Assembly: GCA_052161645.1 (NCBI GenBank)
Contig: CP197414.1
Reading direction: 5' to 3' (one strand)
DNA length: 64,000 nt
Source: Laterigemmans sp052161645
GTDB taxonomy: Bacteria; Planctomycetota; Planctomycetia; Pirellulales; Pirellulaceae
In this document: positions 44,030 through 53,498 of the stretch, piece after piece
Layout: each line of letters starts with the position of its first letter
Numbering within the stretch: position 1 is the stretch's first letter
The notes under the pieces: generated by a model
The model's database searches: none
Told to the model about the DNA's origin: nothing
The model's input: the letters and a program-made list of their open reading frames with translations, nothing else
Translations under genes and position numbers: made by a program

Positions 44030-45133
44030 TCAGCGAACTTTTGTAAGCCGTTGGTCAAGCTTGATTCTCATCTTTCCGTCCAATGACTTGCCGTATTGCT
44101 CAGCCTGCTCATAGACGGCGAGTAAGTTTTGTTCACCGATAAGATTGGCGCGGGTGGTCGCAATTGCTTGGTTTAATGTGTCAACTTGAGCTTTCGCCGC
44201 GTTACGGGCTGCCAGTTTTTTGGCAACTTTAGCTTTCAGCCAGTTCACCAATTGGTTTTGTTCCGCAGTGAGGCCTGCTAATTGTGCGGCTAGTTTTGAT
44301 ACCGCTTTCCGCTGGGCGAGAATTGCTTCGGCTGCATTGCGACTGCGAAATAGGATGTCGCCCCCGCGTGCGTTCTGGGCGTACACCCGCATCACCACTC
44401 TCGCAGGTGTTGTTGCCGTCGCTTCGGAAAGCACTAAACGAACATCTAATTGCGATTCCGCGAGCTGAAGCGTGGTGGTTCCCACTTTCAACTGCGGCAG
44501 TGTGCTGTCTGTTAACTCGCAGCCAACGACGTCGACAACCGCAAGGGAATCTAAATCGGCTTCCGGCTCGATTTCGATGGTCGACACGCCAGTTTCAAAG
44601 TCGAACACCAATTCCCAGCGTGCTTCGACCGGAGCGTCAGAGTCAGATCCCGCATTAGATTGGTTTTCTTGGAGCAACGACCGGAAGATGCCAATGTCGT
44701 TGTCGGACTCCTCGTCAGCCCGACGAATGTCCTCACCATAGGCATTCTCGTTGTCAGCTGCAGTGTTGTCGCCGTCCGCAGTCCTTCGCCGATTGGCAGG
44801 CGTGGAGGTACCGCGTGAACGGTCGTCTTGGGGAGGCGAACTCAAGCGGGATCCCGGATTGGGCTGCTGCGGATCGCTGCTGGCCTGCTGATCGTTTCTG
44901 GCCGGGGCTTCAGCTAGCGACGGCAATGGTTCAGACGTTGCGGTCGAGGCGATCAGTCCCTCCGCAGAAATCTGCCAATTCCCCTCAAGCAATCGTCCCA
45001 GCAAGCCGGTTTTCCAGAGTACGAATAGCAGGCAACAGGAGACGGCGATTGATTGTACGCAGCCCCACAGCACCTTTCGCCGCAATTGCTGGGCTCGCCG
45101 TTTTCTTCGTTTCAAATCGTATATTGACATCAC
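44030..45133 (-). CDS. Single-pass membrane protein with coiled coil, function unknown
   Basis: 367 residues, not recognised. A short basic cytoplasmic N-terminus (LKRRKRRAQQLRRK), one TM at about 22-42, a long polar and acidic disordered linker (about 60-165), a beta-rich segment (about 165-250, ARWELVFDFETGVSTIEIEP) and a C-terminal Ala/Gln-rich coiled coil (about 270-360). Expected topology puts the bulk outside the cytoplasm. It is divergent from the PhoD-like gene and convergent with the K+ channel gene. Confidence 0.65.
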   Translation of the reverse strand: MMSIYDLKRRKRRAQQLRRKVLWGCVQSIAVSCCLLFVLWKTGLLGRLLEGNWQISAEGLIASTATSEPLPSLAEAPARNDQQASSDPQQPNPGSRLSSPPQDDRSRGTSTPANRRRTADGDNTAADNENAYGEDIRRADEESDNDIGIFRSLLQENQSNAGSDSDAPVEARWELVFDFETGVSTIEIEPEADLDSLAVVDVVGCELTDSTLPQLKVGTTTLQLAESQLDVRLVLSEATATTPARVVMRVYAQNARGGDILFRSRNAAEAILAQRKAVSKLAAQLAGLTAEQNQLVNWLKAKVAKKLAARNAAKAQVDTLNQAIATTRANLIGEQNLLAVYEQAEQYGKSLDGKMRIKLDQRLTKVR

Positions 45134-45354
45134 AACCGTCGCTCGCGGAATGGCGCGCTCCCAAAATAAGCATCCTTGCCAAGCTGCAACACTTTAGGCC
45201 ACAAGATTATCGACATTTGGGGCATGTTGACAATGGGCGCCCGTAGAGGGGGGGCGGACGTTAGCACATCCAGCCGACGTTGCTGCTTCCAGTCGATTAC
45301 ACTAGTGGGCACGAGATTTTTGTTGACGTGTTCTCACCAGAGTGAAATTGCCCG

Positions 45355-47289
45355 ATGTTCCAACGCCTTCTCCTTGGCAGCACTCCCCGCCGGCCTGCTT
45401 CATTTGTCGCTTTGCTGGTCTGTTTTCTCGGCTTGCCAGTTGCCGCTCAAGATGCCCCGGAGCCTGTTTTTGGCAGTCGTTTTCCCCAGTTGGAATCATT
45501 GGCCACTGGTGAATGGTGGAAAGTTGCCCCGCGTCGCAGGAAGTCGCTGGACCTGAACGTGCCACGCGATCAAGTTGTGGCGTTCGCCGTCTATACCCAC
45601 GATCACGGCACATTGAAGTTGACTGCTCAGCTGTTTCCGTTATTGCCGGATGAAGCTCGGGTGGTCAGGTTGGAGTTCCGGCAAAGTGACGGGGAGTGGC
45701 GAGAGGTTGCCCAACAGCCAGTGATCGAGCTCGGCTGGAGCGCGCACTTTCGCATTGAGGATTGGGATAACACGAAAGATGTCGCATATCGACTTCGCCA
45801 CGCAGATCAAGCAGAGTTCAGCGGCATAATACGCCGGGATCCGATTGAAAAAGATGTGATTGTGGTTGGCTCACTTTCATGCAATAGTTCGCGTACTCCT
45901 GGGCCGCGGCCAAAGATGATCGATAATTTGCTGAAGCTTGATCCTGATTTGCTGTTTTTTGCCGGCGACCAATCTTATCATCACACTGAGCACACATATG
46001 GCTGGTTGGAGTTTGGGTACCAATTTCGCGATGTCTTGAAAGATCGACCGGTCGTTACGATCCCCGATGATCATGATGTCGGTCAAGCCAATATTTGGGG
46101 CGAAAATGGCAAGCAGGCAACCACATCCGCGGGCCCCAGCGGTGGTTATTTTTATCCTGCCAAGTATGTCAACATGGTGCAACGCTGCCAGACCTGGCAC
46201 CTTCCCGATCCTTATGACTCCACGCCGATCGAACAAGGCATTGGAGTTTACTACACCGACCTGACCGTGGGCGGGATTAGCTTTGCCATTCTTGAGGATC
46301 GTAAGTTCAAGAGTGGTCCGGAGGGCAAGATTCCGCAAATGGGGCCCCGTCCTGATCACATCAACGACCCTGGCTACGACAGGGCGGCAGTGGACCTGCC
46401 CGGGCTTAAATTGTTGGGTGAGCGACAGTTGGCATTTCTTGATGATTGGGCGCAGGACTGGACCGACGCCGATATGAAGTGTGTGCTTTCGCAAACCGCT
46501 TTCTGTGGTGCGGTGCACCTGCATGGCAGTAAGGAGAATCGTTTGCTGGCCGACCTTGACAGTAATGCCTGGCCGCAGACAGGTCGAAACTTAGCTTTGC
46601 GAGCCATGCGGCGGGCTTGGGCATTGCATCTTTGCGGAGACCAGCATTTGGCAGTGGTGGTAAAGCATGGCATTGAAAATCATGCTGACGGACCGTATGG
46701 CTTTACCAGCCCGGCGATCGTTAACACGATTTATGGCCGTTGGTGGTGGCCCGCTGACGAGCAGCCTGGCGCTGAACCTCCGGCCAATACCGTGTTGCCT
46801 TGGACTGGCAACTATCTGGACGGCTTGGGAAACCGCATTCGCATGCTGGCTTACGCGAATCCCGCCGACACGAGCGATGAACGTCAGCGGGGGGATGGTT
46901 TCGGCATCGCGAGGTTTAAGAAATCAACGCGGCAGATTACCTTTGAATGCTGGCCCCGCTTCGCCTCGGTCGATCAAGGGGATGCCGCACAGTACCCTGG
47001 TTGGCCACTTACGATTGCATATCAAGATAACGATGGTCGCCAACCTGTCGGATATTTGCCTGAATTGATTATCAGTGGTAGCGAACGGCCGGTGGTCCAG
47101 GTCATTGATCAGTCAAAAGGTGAAATTGTTTACACGGTTCGCGCGGCTAGCAACCGCTTTGCCCCACCTGTCTACCGCGAGGGAAGGTACGAAGTGCGAG
47201 TCGGGAAAGAAAAGGCCGATCTGAAGACGCTTCGTAATTTAAGTCCCGCACCCGCGGGTGCGGCGACTGCCATTTCACTCCAGCTTTAG
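45355..47289 (+). CDS. Secreted PhoD-like phosphatase
   Basis: 644 residues with a signal peptide (about 1-31, PVAAQ). An N-terminal beta domain precedes a metallophosphatase core of the PhoD type: VVGSLSCNSSRTPGPR, LLFFAGDQSYHH, TIPDDHDVGQANIWG, and HLCGDQHLAVVVKHG. The core cysteine in SLSC and the DDHD motif are the Fe/Ca-ligand signatures of PhoD relatives. The C-terminal 150 residues are beta-rich. It may be a phosphodiesterase or alkaline phosphatase; no Pho-box was recognised upstream. The TAT signal (RR-x-F-L-K) typical of PhoD is absent. Confidence 0.85.
   Translation: MFQRLLLGSTPRRPASFVALLVCFLGLPVAAQDAPEPVFGSRFPQLESLATGEWWKVAPRRRKSLDLNVPRDQVVAFAVYTHDHGTLKLTAQLFPLLPDEARVVRLEFRQSDGEWREVAQQPVIELGWSAHFRIEDWDNTKDVAYRLRHADQAEFSGIIRRDPIEKDVIVVGSLSCNSSRTPGPRPKMIDNLLKLDPDLLFFAGDQSYHHTEHTYGWLEFGYQFRDVLKDRPVVTIPDDHDVGQANIWGENGKQATTSAGPSGGYFYPAKYVNMVQRCQTWHLPDPYDSTPIEQGIGVYYTDLTVGGISFAILEDRKFKSGPEGKIPQMGPRPDHINDPGYDRAAVDLPGLKLLGERQLAFLDDWAQDWTDADMKCVLSQTAFCGAVHLHGSKENRLLADLDSNAWPQTGRNLALRAMRRAWALHLCGDQHLAVVVKHGIENHADGPYGFTSPAIVNTIYGRWWWPADEQPGAEPPANTVLPWTGNYLDGLGNRIRMLAYANPADTSDERQRGDGFGIARFKKSTRQITFECWPRFASVDQGDAAQYPGWPLTIAYQDNDGRQPVGYLPELIISGSERPVVQVIDQSKGEIVYTVRAASNRFAPPVYREGRYEVRVGKEKADLKTLRNLSPAPAGAATAISLQL
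47246..47263 (+). repeat. 18-base perfect palindrome near the end of the PhoD-like gene
   Basis: CCGCACCCGCGGGTGCGG, with AGTC/GACT partly extending the stem. It lies in the coding region 27 bases before the stop codon. No T-run follows; it may still form an mRNA hairpin at the 3' end. Confidence 0.5.
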
Positions 47290-47814
47290 TCGCCGGATTA
47301 CCGCCGCAGCGAATGGGCGGGAGTACGTCGGTGGGATCGCTGTTGGATGGTCTTATGAGGATGGCCAAGGGCATCGGGGGCCGACTCGTGGTGAATCATG
47401 GTTACCCCCGGCAGCGGTTTTGGTGCTTGGTTTTATCGCTAAAAAATACGTCCAATAGTTGTTTATCGCAGTCTTGTTTGGGTACGATGTCTTTACGTTT
47501 ACCCAATGAGCATTCTGCAACGAGTTTGGCCCACTCCGAAAACCGTGAGATTTGTGCCCAGCGGCGATGCGGCTAACGGGGTTCCGAGCGGTGGCTGAGC
47601 TCATTTTGGATGTCGACAGTTTCTGCGATCACAACGATTGGAGCTTATCACTGCGTGCCAAAGGAGCGACGGTCACCATGTGTGCGGTACTCGCAAAAGC
47701 CTAGTCACCATTCCGAGGCAGTGAGACTTGACGTTGTTTCAAGGGGACCACGAAGAGCGTCGTCCAACGCAGATTATTGACACGCTGTTGGACATTACCG
47801 GGTAACGCATTCGC
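47290..47814. other. Gene-free stretch upstream of the receiver-domain fragment
   Basis: About 525 bases with only short frames and no recognised gene. The last 60 bases are in frame with the receiver fragment after a stop codon (TAA at 47803-47805) and may be decayed coding sequence. Confidence 0.45.
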
Positions 47815-48156
47815 TTGTTGGCAGAAAAACTGCTTCAAAAACTAGGTGTGACCATGGAAGCTGCCGAAGATGGGTTGCAGGCTGTGGCAAAGGTCAGCGG
47901 AGCCCTAACCCACGGTCAAGTCTTTCATCTCGTGCTGCTCGACACGCAGATGCCGAAACTCGATGGGTATCAAACTGCCGAAGAGTTGCGAGAGTTGGGG
48001 TATGCGAATCCAAGTCTTGCCCTCACCGCAGATGCGATGCAAGGGGATATGAATCGCTGCATCGCCTGTGGCTGTAATGATTACTTGAGCAAACCGATTG
48101 ATGCTAGACTGCTGGCGCAGAAAGTCTATCAGTTGACCAAAACGTTAGAAGATTAA
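47815..48156 (+). pseudogene. Truncated receiver domain, likely remnant of a hybrid histidine kinase
   Basis: 113 codons from TTG 47815. The second half of a receiver domain is intact: phosphoacceptor Asp in FHLVLLDTQMPKLDGYQT, Thr in LALTADAMQGD, Lys in DYLSKPID, and the AAGC-like ACGCNDY seen at the end of hybrid kinases. The first strand and its acidic pair are missing, and an in-frame TAA (47803-47805) lies just upstream. No ATG or ribosome site is seen. This fits the 3' end of a degraded hybrid kinase gene. Confidence 0.65.
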
Positions 48157-48189
48157 CCATTGAGCAACGAGGGTTTTTCGTTGCCTCGT

Positions 48190-49089
48190 TTAATGCTGTG
48201 CCGCACGCCAAGCGATCGCTGCGGATGAATCATGCGCGATCACCGGGTTGGACAGCCGCCCCAAAGATTCAATTTCCACGCAGCATTGATCGCCAGGCTT
48301 GAGGAATCGCTGGGGGTCTCGGGCAACGCCCACGCCGGAGGGCGTGCCGGTGAAGATCAGGTCGCCTGGTTTGAAGGTGAAAATGTGGCTCAGGTAACTA
48401 ATTAGGTAGGGGATGGAGAAAATGAGATCCGAGGTGCTGGAATCTTGCATCGTTTGATCATTAAGATGCATTTGAATCCGCAAGGCCTCGGGGTTGGGCA
48501 CACTCTCGCGGGCAACCACGTAGGGCCCCACGGGGGCAAACGTATCAAATGATTTTCCCAGCAACCACTGGCCGCCGGAGTGATGGTATTGCCAATCGCG
48601 TGAGGATACGTCGTGTCCACAGCAGTAACCGAAAACATGCTCGAGGGCGTCTGCCTCGTTGACTTGGCAGCATGTCTTGCCAATCACCACCACCAACTCC
48701 GCCTCGTAGTCAACTTGTTCACTCAACTTTGGCAGGATGATGGGATCGCCAGGGCCGATTAAGGCAGAGGGCAATTTGCCAAAAATGACAGGTTCGCTGG
48801 GAGGTTGCTTGCCTGTTTCCAACGCGTGGGCACGATAATTCAGCCCCACGCAGACAATCTTTTCGGGCTGGTCGACTGGAGCCAGCAGTTCCCATGCGCC
48901 AAGAAACGCGGGTTGGTCGTTGACCGTCGTTAACCAATAACGCAAAACCTCTTCGTGCTGCATGACATCGCGAAGGGTGGTGATCGGCGGCAGTTCCGGA
49001 GCAGACACCGGTACTAGCTGGTCATCGCGGAGCACTCCCACACCGACGTGACCATCGGACGATCGGTAGCGAACCCATTGGACCGTCAT
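48190..49089 (-). CDS. Fumarylacetoacetate hydrolase-family protein
   Basis: 299 residues. Metal-dependent hydrolase, isomerase or decarboxylase of the FAH fold. Motifs: CVGLNYRAHALETG, PVIFGKLPSALIGPG, DYEAELVVVIG (metal-binding Glu), GHDVSSRDWQ, GKSFDTFAPVGP and TGTPSGVGVA. The N-terminal 70 residues form the small FAH N-domain. Likely a 2-oxo acid or acylpyruvate hydrolase, but the exact reaction cannot be set from sequence. It follows the MMPL gene on the same strand by 14 bases. Confidence 0.9.
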   Translation of the reverse strand: MTVQWVRYRSSDGHVGVGVLRDDQLVPVSAPELPPITTLRDVMQHEEVLRYWLTTVNDQPAFLGAWELLAPVDQPEKIVCVGLNYRAHALETGKQPPSEPVIFGKLPSALIGPGDPIILPKLSEQVDYEAELVVVIGKTCCQVNEADALEHVFGYCCGHDVSSRDWQYHHSGGQWLLGKSFDTFAPVGPYVVARESVPNPEALRIQMHLNDQTMQDSSTSDLIFSIPYLISYLSHIFTFKPGDLIFTGTPSGVGVARDPQRFLKPGDQCCVEIESLGRLSNPVIAHDSSAAIAWRAAQH

Positions 49090-49103
49090 GATATGTTCCT
49101 AAA

Positions 49104-52100
49104 CTACTGTGAATCGGGATGGTGGGAACTGTGTGGATGTGAGTGGTCGCCACGCAGCATCTTTGGATTTGGTGGTGAGTTAACTTGATCGGGTGGCTTC
49201 AGTTGTGGTGATTTCTGCCCGGCGGCGGATGCGGGTGCTTCTGCCATCAGGTCGGCAGGTAATTGAGTTTGCTGGGAAGACGATGGGGTCGGTTTATCCT
49301 GCGGATCGGCCGAGTGGGCGTGGGGGCGGGGGCGGAACAATTTTCCCAACGGCCCGGCCAACAGGGCAGGCAAGAAAATCAGGTCACCGACCAGGGCGGC
49401 GGCTAACAGCACCAACATCAAGGTGCCAAAACGTTGAGTGGGTGTGAATGTCGAAAGAGCGAACACAAAGAGTCCCAGGCCGCCGACCAAGGTTGTCTGA
49501 GTCATAGCCGGGCCGACGCGGCGGTAGGTTTGAATTAGCGCTTCGTGACGCTCAAGTCCGCTATCGAGTCCGCGACGGAGCCAGGATAAGAAGTGAATGG
49601 TATCGTCGACTGCAACTCCCATCGCCACGCTGGCCGTCATCATGGTGCCGATATCGACCAGGGTGCCGAGATGGCCCATGCTGCCGAAAATCATGACAAC
49701 GGGAAACACATTCGGGATCATGGCAACCGCCCCCGCGCCCACTCCGAAGAGCAAAGCTTGAGGACGCAGCATACCCCATAGCGGTCGCCCGGGATTGAGC
49801 AGCACGATCATTACGCCGCCGATCAAAACAAAGGCCCAAGCGATGCTGTCGACCAAACTGCTGAGCAACGTGTTTTGAGCTTTGTAGACAACTGGGATCA
49901 CCCCCGTGTAGATGACTTGCAGCGGGCCGCTCTCGTTGACCACGGGCACATGATCGACGATTTCGGTCGTGGAGCGGTCAAATTGAACATCGCGGGCATC
50001 GACGACGACCGCCACTTTGGAGCGGAGGAATGCCAAATCCTCGTCGCTCGTGCCGGGAAGCGCGATGACCGCTGCTAGCGAGTCCAAGAATTTGGCAAAC
50101 TTGGGTGATTGCAGAGCGGCGGCAAATTGTTCGGCTTGAGGATTCCCCCATTGCACTTGATGAAAACGTTCGTTGGCCAGCAGTTCCCGCAAGGTTGCTG
50201 CGAAGATTGCTTGTTGGTCGAGGCGTCGGCCCAGGACTTCGCTGGCGGCCGCAAAGGGAGTTGCCCCCTCGAGTTCTGGCAGCACCAACTCCTGCTGCCC
50301 CAGTCGCTTGGGGTTTTGCTCAGATAGCACCAAAACGCTCTGGTTTTGCTTGTCGGACCCTTTTTCGTGGTGCGCATCGAGCAATAGATCGCGGTACTTG
50401 TACGCTGCCAACACCGGCTCAACCGCTTGTCGAAGTTGGTCGACGAAATGACCATAATTGACATCGCTGAGCGCTCCCACTCGCAGGCTGATGCGCCACA
50501 GTTCGCTCCCTTCGAGCGGCCCGCCAGCCTCGATCGCTAGCAGGTCGGCGTCGATCAGATCTTGCAGTTGAGTCGATAGCTTCTGATTAAAACCGCTCCG
50601 CACCGGATCGGGGCCGTTAGCTGGCGGTGGCGTGGGGGGCGCCATCGACGAGGCACTCATCGTGTTGCCGGTGACTTGCAGTCCTTGCTCGCCAAAGGCT
50701 CGCTGCAAAGTGCGTTCAATGCGTCCCACCGCCTCCAGGCGTTCCAGCAGAGTCAATGGATGATGGAGTGAATCGCTTTCGGTTGAAGCGATGTTATTTG
50801 ACGGTTGGTTTGTCGTTTCGCCAACCGCTGCCAGTCTTTCCGCCTGCATCTCGGGTGGGACGCGCAGCACCAGTTCCATCGGAACCAATTTGGCAAAATT
50901 TTCTTCGAGCCAAGCGTAGTCGCGAATAATTCTTGAATCGGGGCCAAACAGTTTTAGGAGTTGGACAGATGTTTTGATTTTGGGCAGCCCGAGAGCGGCC
51001 AGCACGAAGAACACCAAGCAGCAAACGGTCACCAAACGATGGTGGTTAACCACCCAGCGGCCAAACATTTCCCAGTGGTCGGCCAAAGCCTTGCTGGTGC
51101 CGAGATTGGCAGTCGCATCACCGGCTTGCGAGGTACTCTTGGCGGCAGCTTTTGCCTCACGTGCGGCTTTTCGTTTTTGCGCGAATGAGGGGACGAAGAT
51201 TTCTAACGCTGCGGGCAAGTAGGCGAACAGCAAAGCGAGCGTGGCCAACACGCCGATTGCCGAGTAGAGTCCAAACTTGCGAATGGGAATGATGTTGCTG
51301 GTGTAGAGCGACATCAAACCGATGGCCGTGGTGACGCTGGCCAAGGTGCAAGGACCCCAGCCATGAGCGAGCGCTCGACCGGGAGCGCCCACAACGCCGC
51401 CGGTCTGAACTTCCTCTCGGTAATAGTTAACGATATGAATTGCCGACGAGAGCCCCAGCACATAAACAAGCGACGGCATGCTCATCAGAATCGCATCGAT
51501 GCCAGCTCCGCTCCACCACACGAAACTTAAACTCGTGGCGGCGGCAAAGACGCCCACGAAGAAGATCATGATGGTGATTTTGATGCTGCGGAAACAGGCA
51601 TAGCTGAGAAACAACCCGAGGGCGCCGCAGTAGCCGACGAGTCGCACCAGGGTGATCGTGCCTTCTTCGTCGATCGAAACGTTATCGATCGGCGGGCCGC
51701 CAACGTGAAGCGATGGGCCCGGAGCCGGTGACTCGGAGACAAGTCGATTTAGCGGTGGCGGCAGCATCACTGGAGTGGGAGGGGGCGAGAGCCCGGCTTG
51801 CGCGGCCAATTGATACAAACGTCCTTGGGGTCCACCCAAGATGCCGCGTCCGGCAACGAAGGGGAGGTTGTCTTGTCCGACCTCGGTTAACGTGACCAGC
51901 AAAGCCGTTTGTCGCGGTGGCGGCGAAATCCCCACTCGATCAAATAGCTCATACCACACGTCTGTCTGTTCAGCTGCGCTGGCATCCTGCAGGTTTTGCA
52001 GCGAGCCGGCATGTCGCAAGTCAATGATGCTTGCCAATGCTGTGGCAATTTCAGGCTTGATCTCAGCGGGCAAGGCAGCCCGTTGATCAGTCGGGTAAGC

Positions 52101-52982
52101 CCGCACAAACGCTTCGGGGGACCAATCAAAGTCGCTGGGGATCGCTGAGGCAAAGAGCGAGCCGGTGAGCTGGTTCATCGCTCGCCGACGCGCTATCTTC
52201 GGCTTTAATTCTGACGCGGTCAGGTCGACTGGATAGAATGGCCCGCCCTCTTGGCTGAGCTTCTCCACGACATCCGGGCCCGACTGGACGGTGGCAAACA
52301 GCGGCACCGTCAGCATGGCCGGGTCGTTGTAATATTCATTCACTGCTCCCGGGTCATCGTCATCGTCATCGTCAACGCCGGGACGCACGTTGCCCACCGC
52401 TGTGATGAATTTCCCCTCGACGTGCGGTCCATAAACCAGTCTTTGCACGGAACGCACCAAGCCGCCGACCGAGTCGTCACGGCCATTCCAGCGATACAGG
52501 CTGCCATCGGGTGTGAGGTAATACCAGCCACCAGAAAAACTGGTAAACCAGATTTCTCGCATTCCTCCCCAGTCGTAGTGCTGATTTGAAGGGAGTAGCA
52601 GCCCTAACTCGCCGGCTAATTTTTGCACACGTTCGTAGTCACCGAAGCGGCGTTTTAATTGCTCTTCTTGCTCCAACCGCCCGCGGGCCGATTCACGATT
52701 CAGCTTAGCAGTTAGCGTGCTCAGACGCTGCGAATCTTCAGAGCAGCCATCCCAGGTCACAAGAATGAAACGCTCGCCATAAAAATATTGGCTGAACCAG
52801 GCGAGCTCTTTGGTCTCCCGGAAGTCGTCTGGTAACCAGTCTTTCACGCTATTTTCATTCGTTCCCAAACTCATCCTGGCACCGCGGAAGGCGAAGGGAA
52901 CCAGAAAGAAAACTGCTAATAAAATCAGCAGCGCGTTGGGGGCACGAAAATAGGTGCGTCGAGATAGAAAGGGAGTCGTCAT
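49104..52982 (-). CDS. MMPL/RND-superfamily exporter with His-rich tail
   Basis: About 1292 residues from ATG 52982 (MTTPFLSRRTYFRAPNALL). One TM at about 14-32, a large extracytoplasmic domain with an acidic run DDDDDDPGAVNEYY, TM block 1 at about 440-590 (sterol-sensing-like, SMPSLVYVLGLSSAIHI), a TM near 650, a second large domain, and TM block 2 from about 1040 (ASVAMGVAVDDTIHFLSWLRRG). The tail ends GDHSHPHSSHHPDSQ. The frame is open upstream to 53216, but that part looks like repeat DNA (see findings). Probably exports lipids or hopanoid-like molecules; inferred from family only. Confidence 0.88.
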   Translation of the reverse strand: MTTPFLSRRTYFRAPNALLILLAVFFLVPFAFRGARMSLGTNENSVKDWLPDDFRETKELAWFSQYFYGERFILVTWDGCSEDSQRLSTLTAKLNRESARGRLEQEEQLKRRFGDYERVQKLAGELGLLLPSNQHYDWGGMREIWFTSFSGGWYYLTPDGSLYRWNGRDDSVGGLVRSVQRLVYGPHVEGKFITAVGNVRPGVDDDDDDDPGAVNEYYNDPAMLTVPLFATVQSGPDVVEKLSQEGGPFYPVDLTASELKPKIARRRAMNQLTGSLFASAIPSDFDWSPEAFVRAYPTDQRAALPAEIKPEIATALASIIDLRHAGSLQNLQDASAAEQTDVWYELFDRVGISPPPRQTALLVTLTEVGQDNLPFVAGRGILGGPQGRLYQLAAQAGLSPPPTPVMLPPPLNRLVSESPAPGPSLHVGGPPIDNVSIDEEGTITLVRLVGYCGALGLFLSYACFRSIKITIMIFFVGVFAAATSLSFVWWSGAGIDAILMSMPSLVYVLGLSSAIHIVNYYREEVQTGGVVGAPGRALAHGWGPCTLASVTTAIGLMSLYTSNIIPIRKFGLYSAIGVLATLALLFAYLPAALEIFVPSFAQKRKAAREAKAAAKSTSQAGDATANLGTSKALADHWEMFGRWVVNHHRLVTVCCLVFFVLAALGLPKIKTSVQLLKLFGPDSRIIRDYAWLEENFAKLVPMELVLRVPPEMQAERLAAVGETTNQPSNNIASTESDSLHHPLTLLERLEAVGRIERTLQRAFGEQGLQVTGNTMSASSMAPPTPPPANGPDPVRSGFNQKLSTQLQDLIDADLLAIEAGGPLEGSELWRISLRVGALSDVNYGHFVDQLRQAVEPVLAAYKYRDLLLDAHHEKGSDKQNQSVLVLSEQNPKRLGQQELVLPELEGATPFAAASEVLGRRLDQQAIFAATLRELLANERFHQVQWGNPQAEQFAAALQSPKFAKFLDSLAAVIALPGTSDEDLAFLRSKVAVVVDARDVQFDRSTTEIVDHVPVVNESGPLQVIYTGVIPVVYKAQNTLLSSLVDSIAWAFVLIGGVMIVLLNPGRPLWGMLRPQALLFGVGAGAVAMIPNVFPVVMIFGSMGHLGTLVDIGTMMTASVAMGVAVDDTIHFLSWLRRGLDSGLERHEALIQTYRRVGPAMTQTTLVGGLGLFVFALSTFTPTQRFGTLMLVLLAAALVGDLIFLPALLAGPLGKLFRPRPHAHSADPQDKPTPSSSQQTQLPADLMAEAPASAAGQKSPQLKPPDQVNSPPNPKMLRGDHSHPHSSHHPDSQ

Positions 52983-53498
52983 CTGCGCTGTCTTGCCGCT
53001 AGGGCAAAGTGGCATCGGGAAAGGGCTCGCCTCCATTCCAGCGGCAGCCGGAAATCGCGGCGCGGCAGATTCTCCAAGTCGCCAGGCTGCCAAGCTACGC
53101 CTGCCAAAAAGACCACCGCCGATTGGCAGATAGCCTAACGAGCGGGAAGGCGAGCGTCCACGCCGTTGGCGAGCGAAAACCGACTCACCGCCTGATTTAC
53201 TCCACTTGCTTGTCACTGTTGCAGCGACTGCGTGATTTAGGCAATTCGGGCGAATTTGGTGCCAATCAGCCCAAACTGGCCCGGGTGCCGGTCAATCAGG
53301 CAAGCAATAATCATGGTAAGCTGTTAGCGGCCAGGAGCTCAGCGAAATGTGCCGCCGAGCGGGGGAATGAATGGTCAGGCTGGCATGCGATTTTCAGCTT
53401 CTGGGTGTTTCCAGCAAGCACTATTACACTAATGCGCGCAGTCGTTCCCCACTAATTTTTTGGTCTCAACCTCAGCTAGCTTTCGGGAAGGAACTAAC
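52983..53498. other. Intergenic region with repeat-like DNA, MMPL / transaldolase
   Basis: About 515 bases between divergent starts. Bases 53000-53190 read in frame with the MMPL gene as a Arg/Gly/Ala/Pro-rich leader (RRSLAAWRLG), but look like a noncoding repeat. Words such as GCTGTTAGCGGCC (about 53320) resemble those at 35097-35197. The transaldolase ribosome site (GGGAAGGA) is at its end. Confidence 0.4.

Noticed and set aside
45877..46524. 215-codon minus-strand frame inside the PhoD-like gene
   Set aside because: It lies opposite the conserved phosphatase core and has no features of its own.
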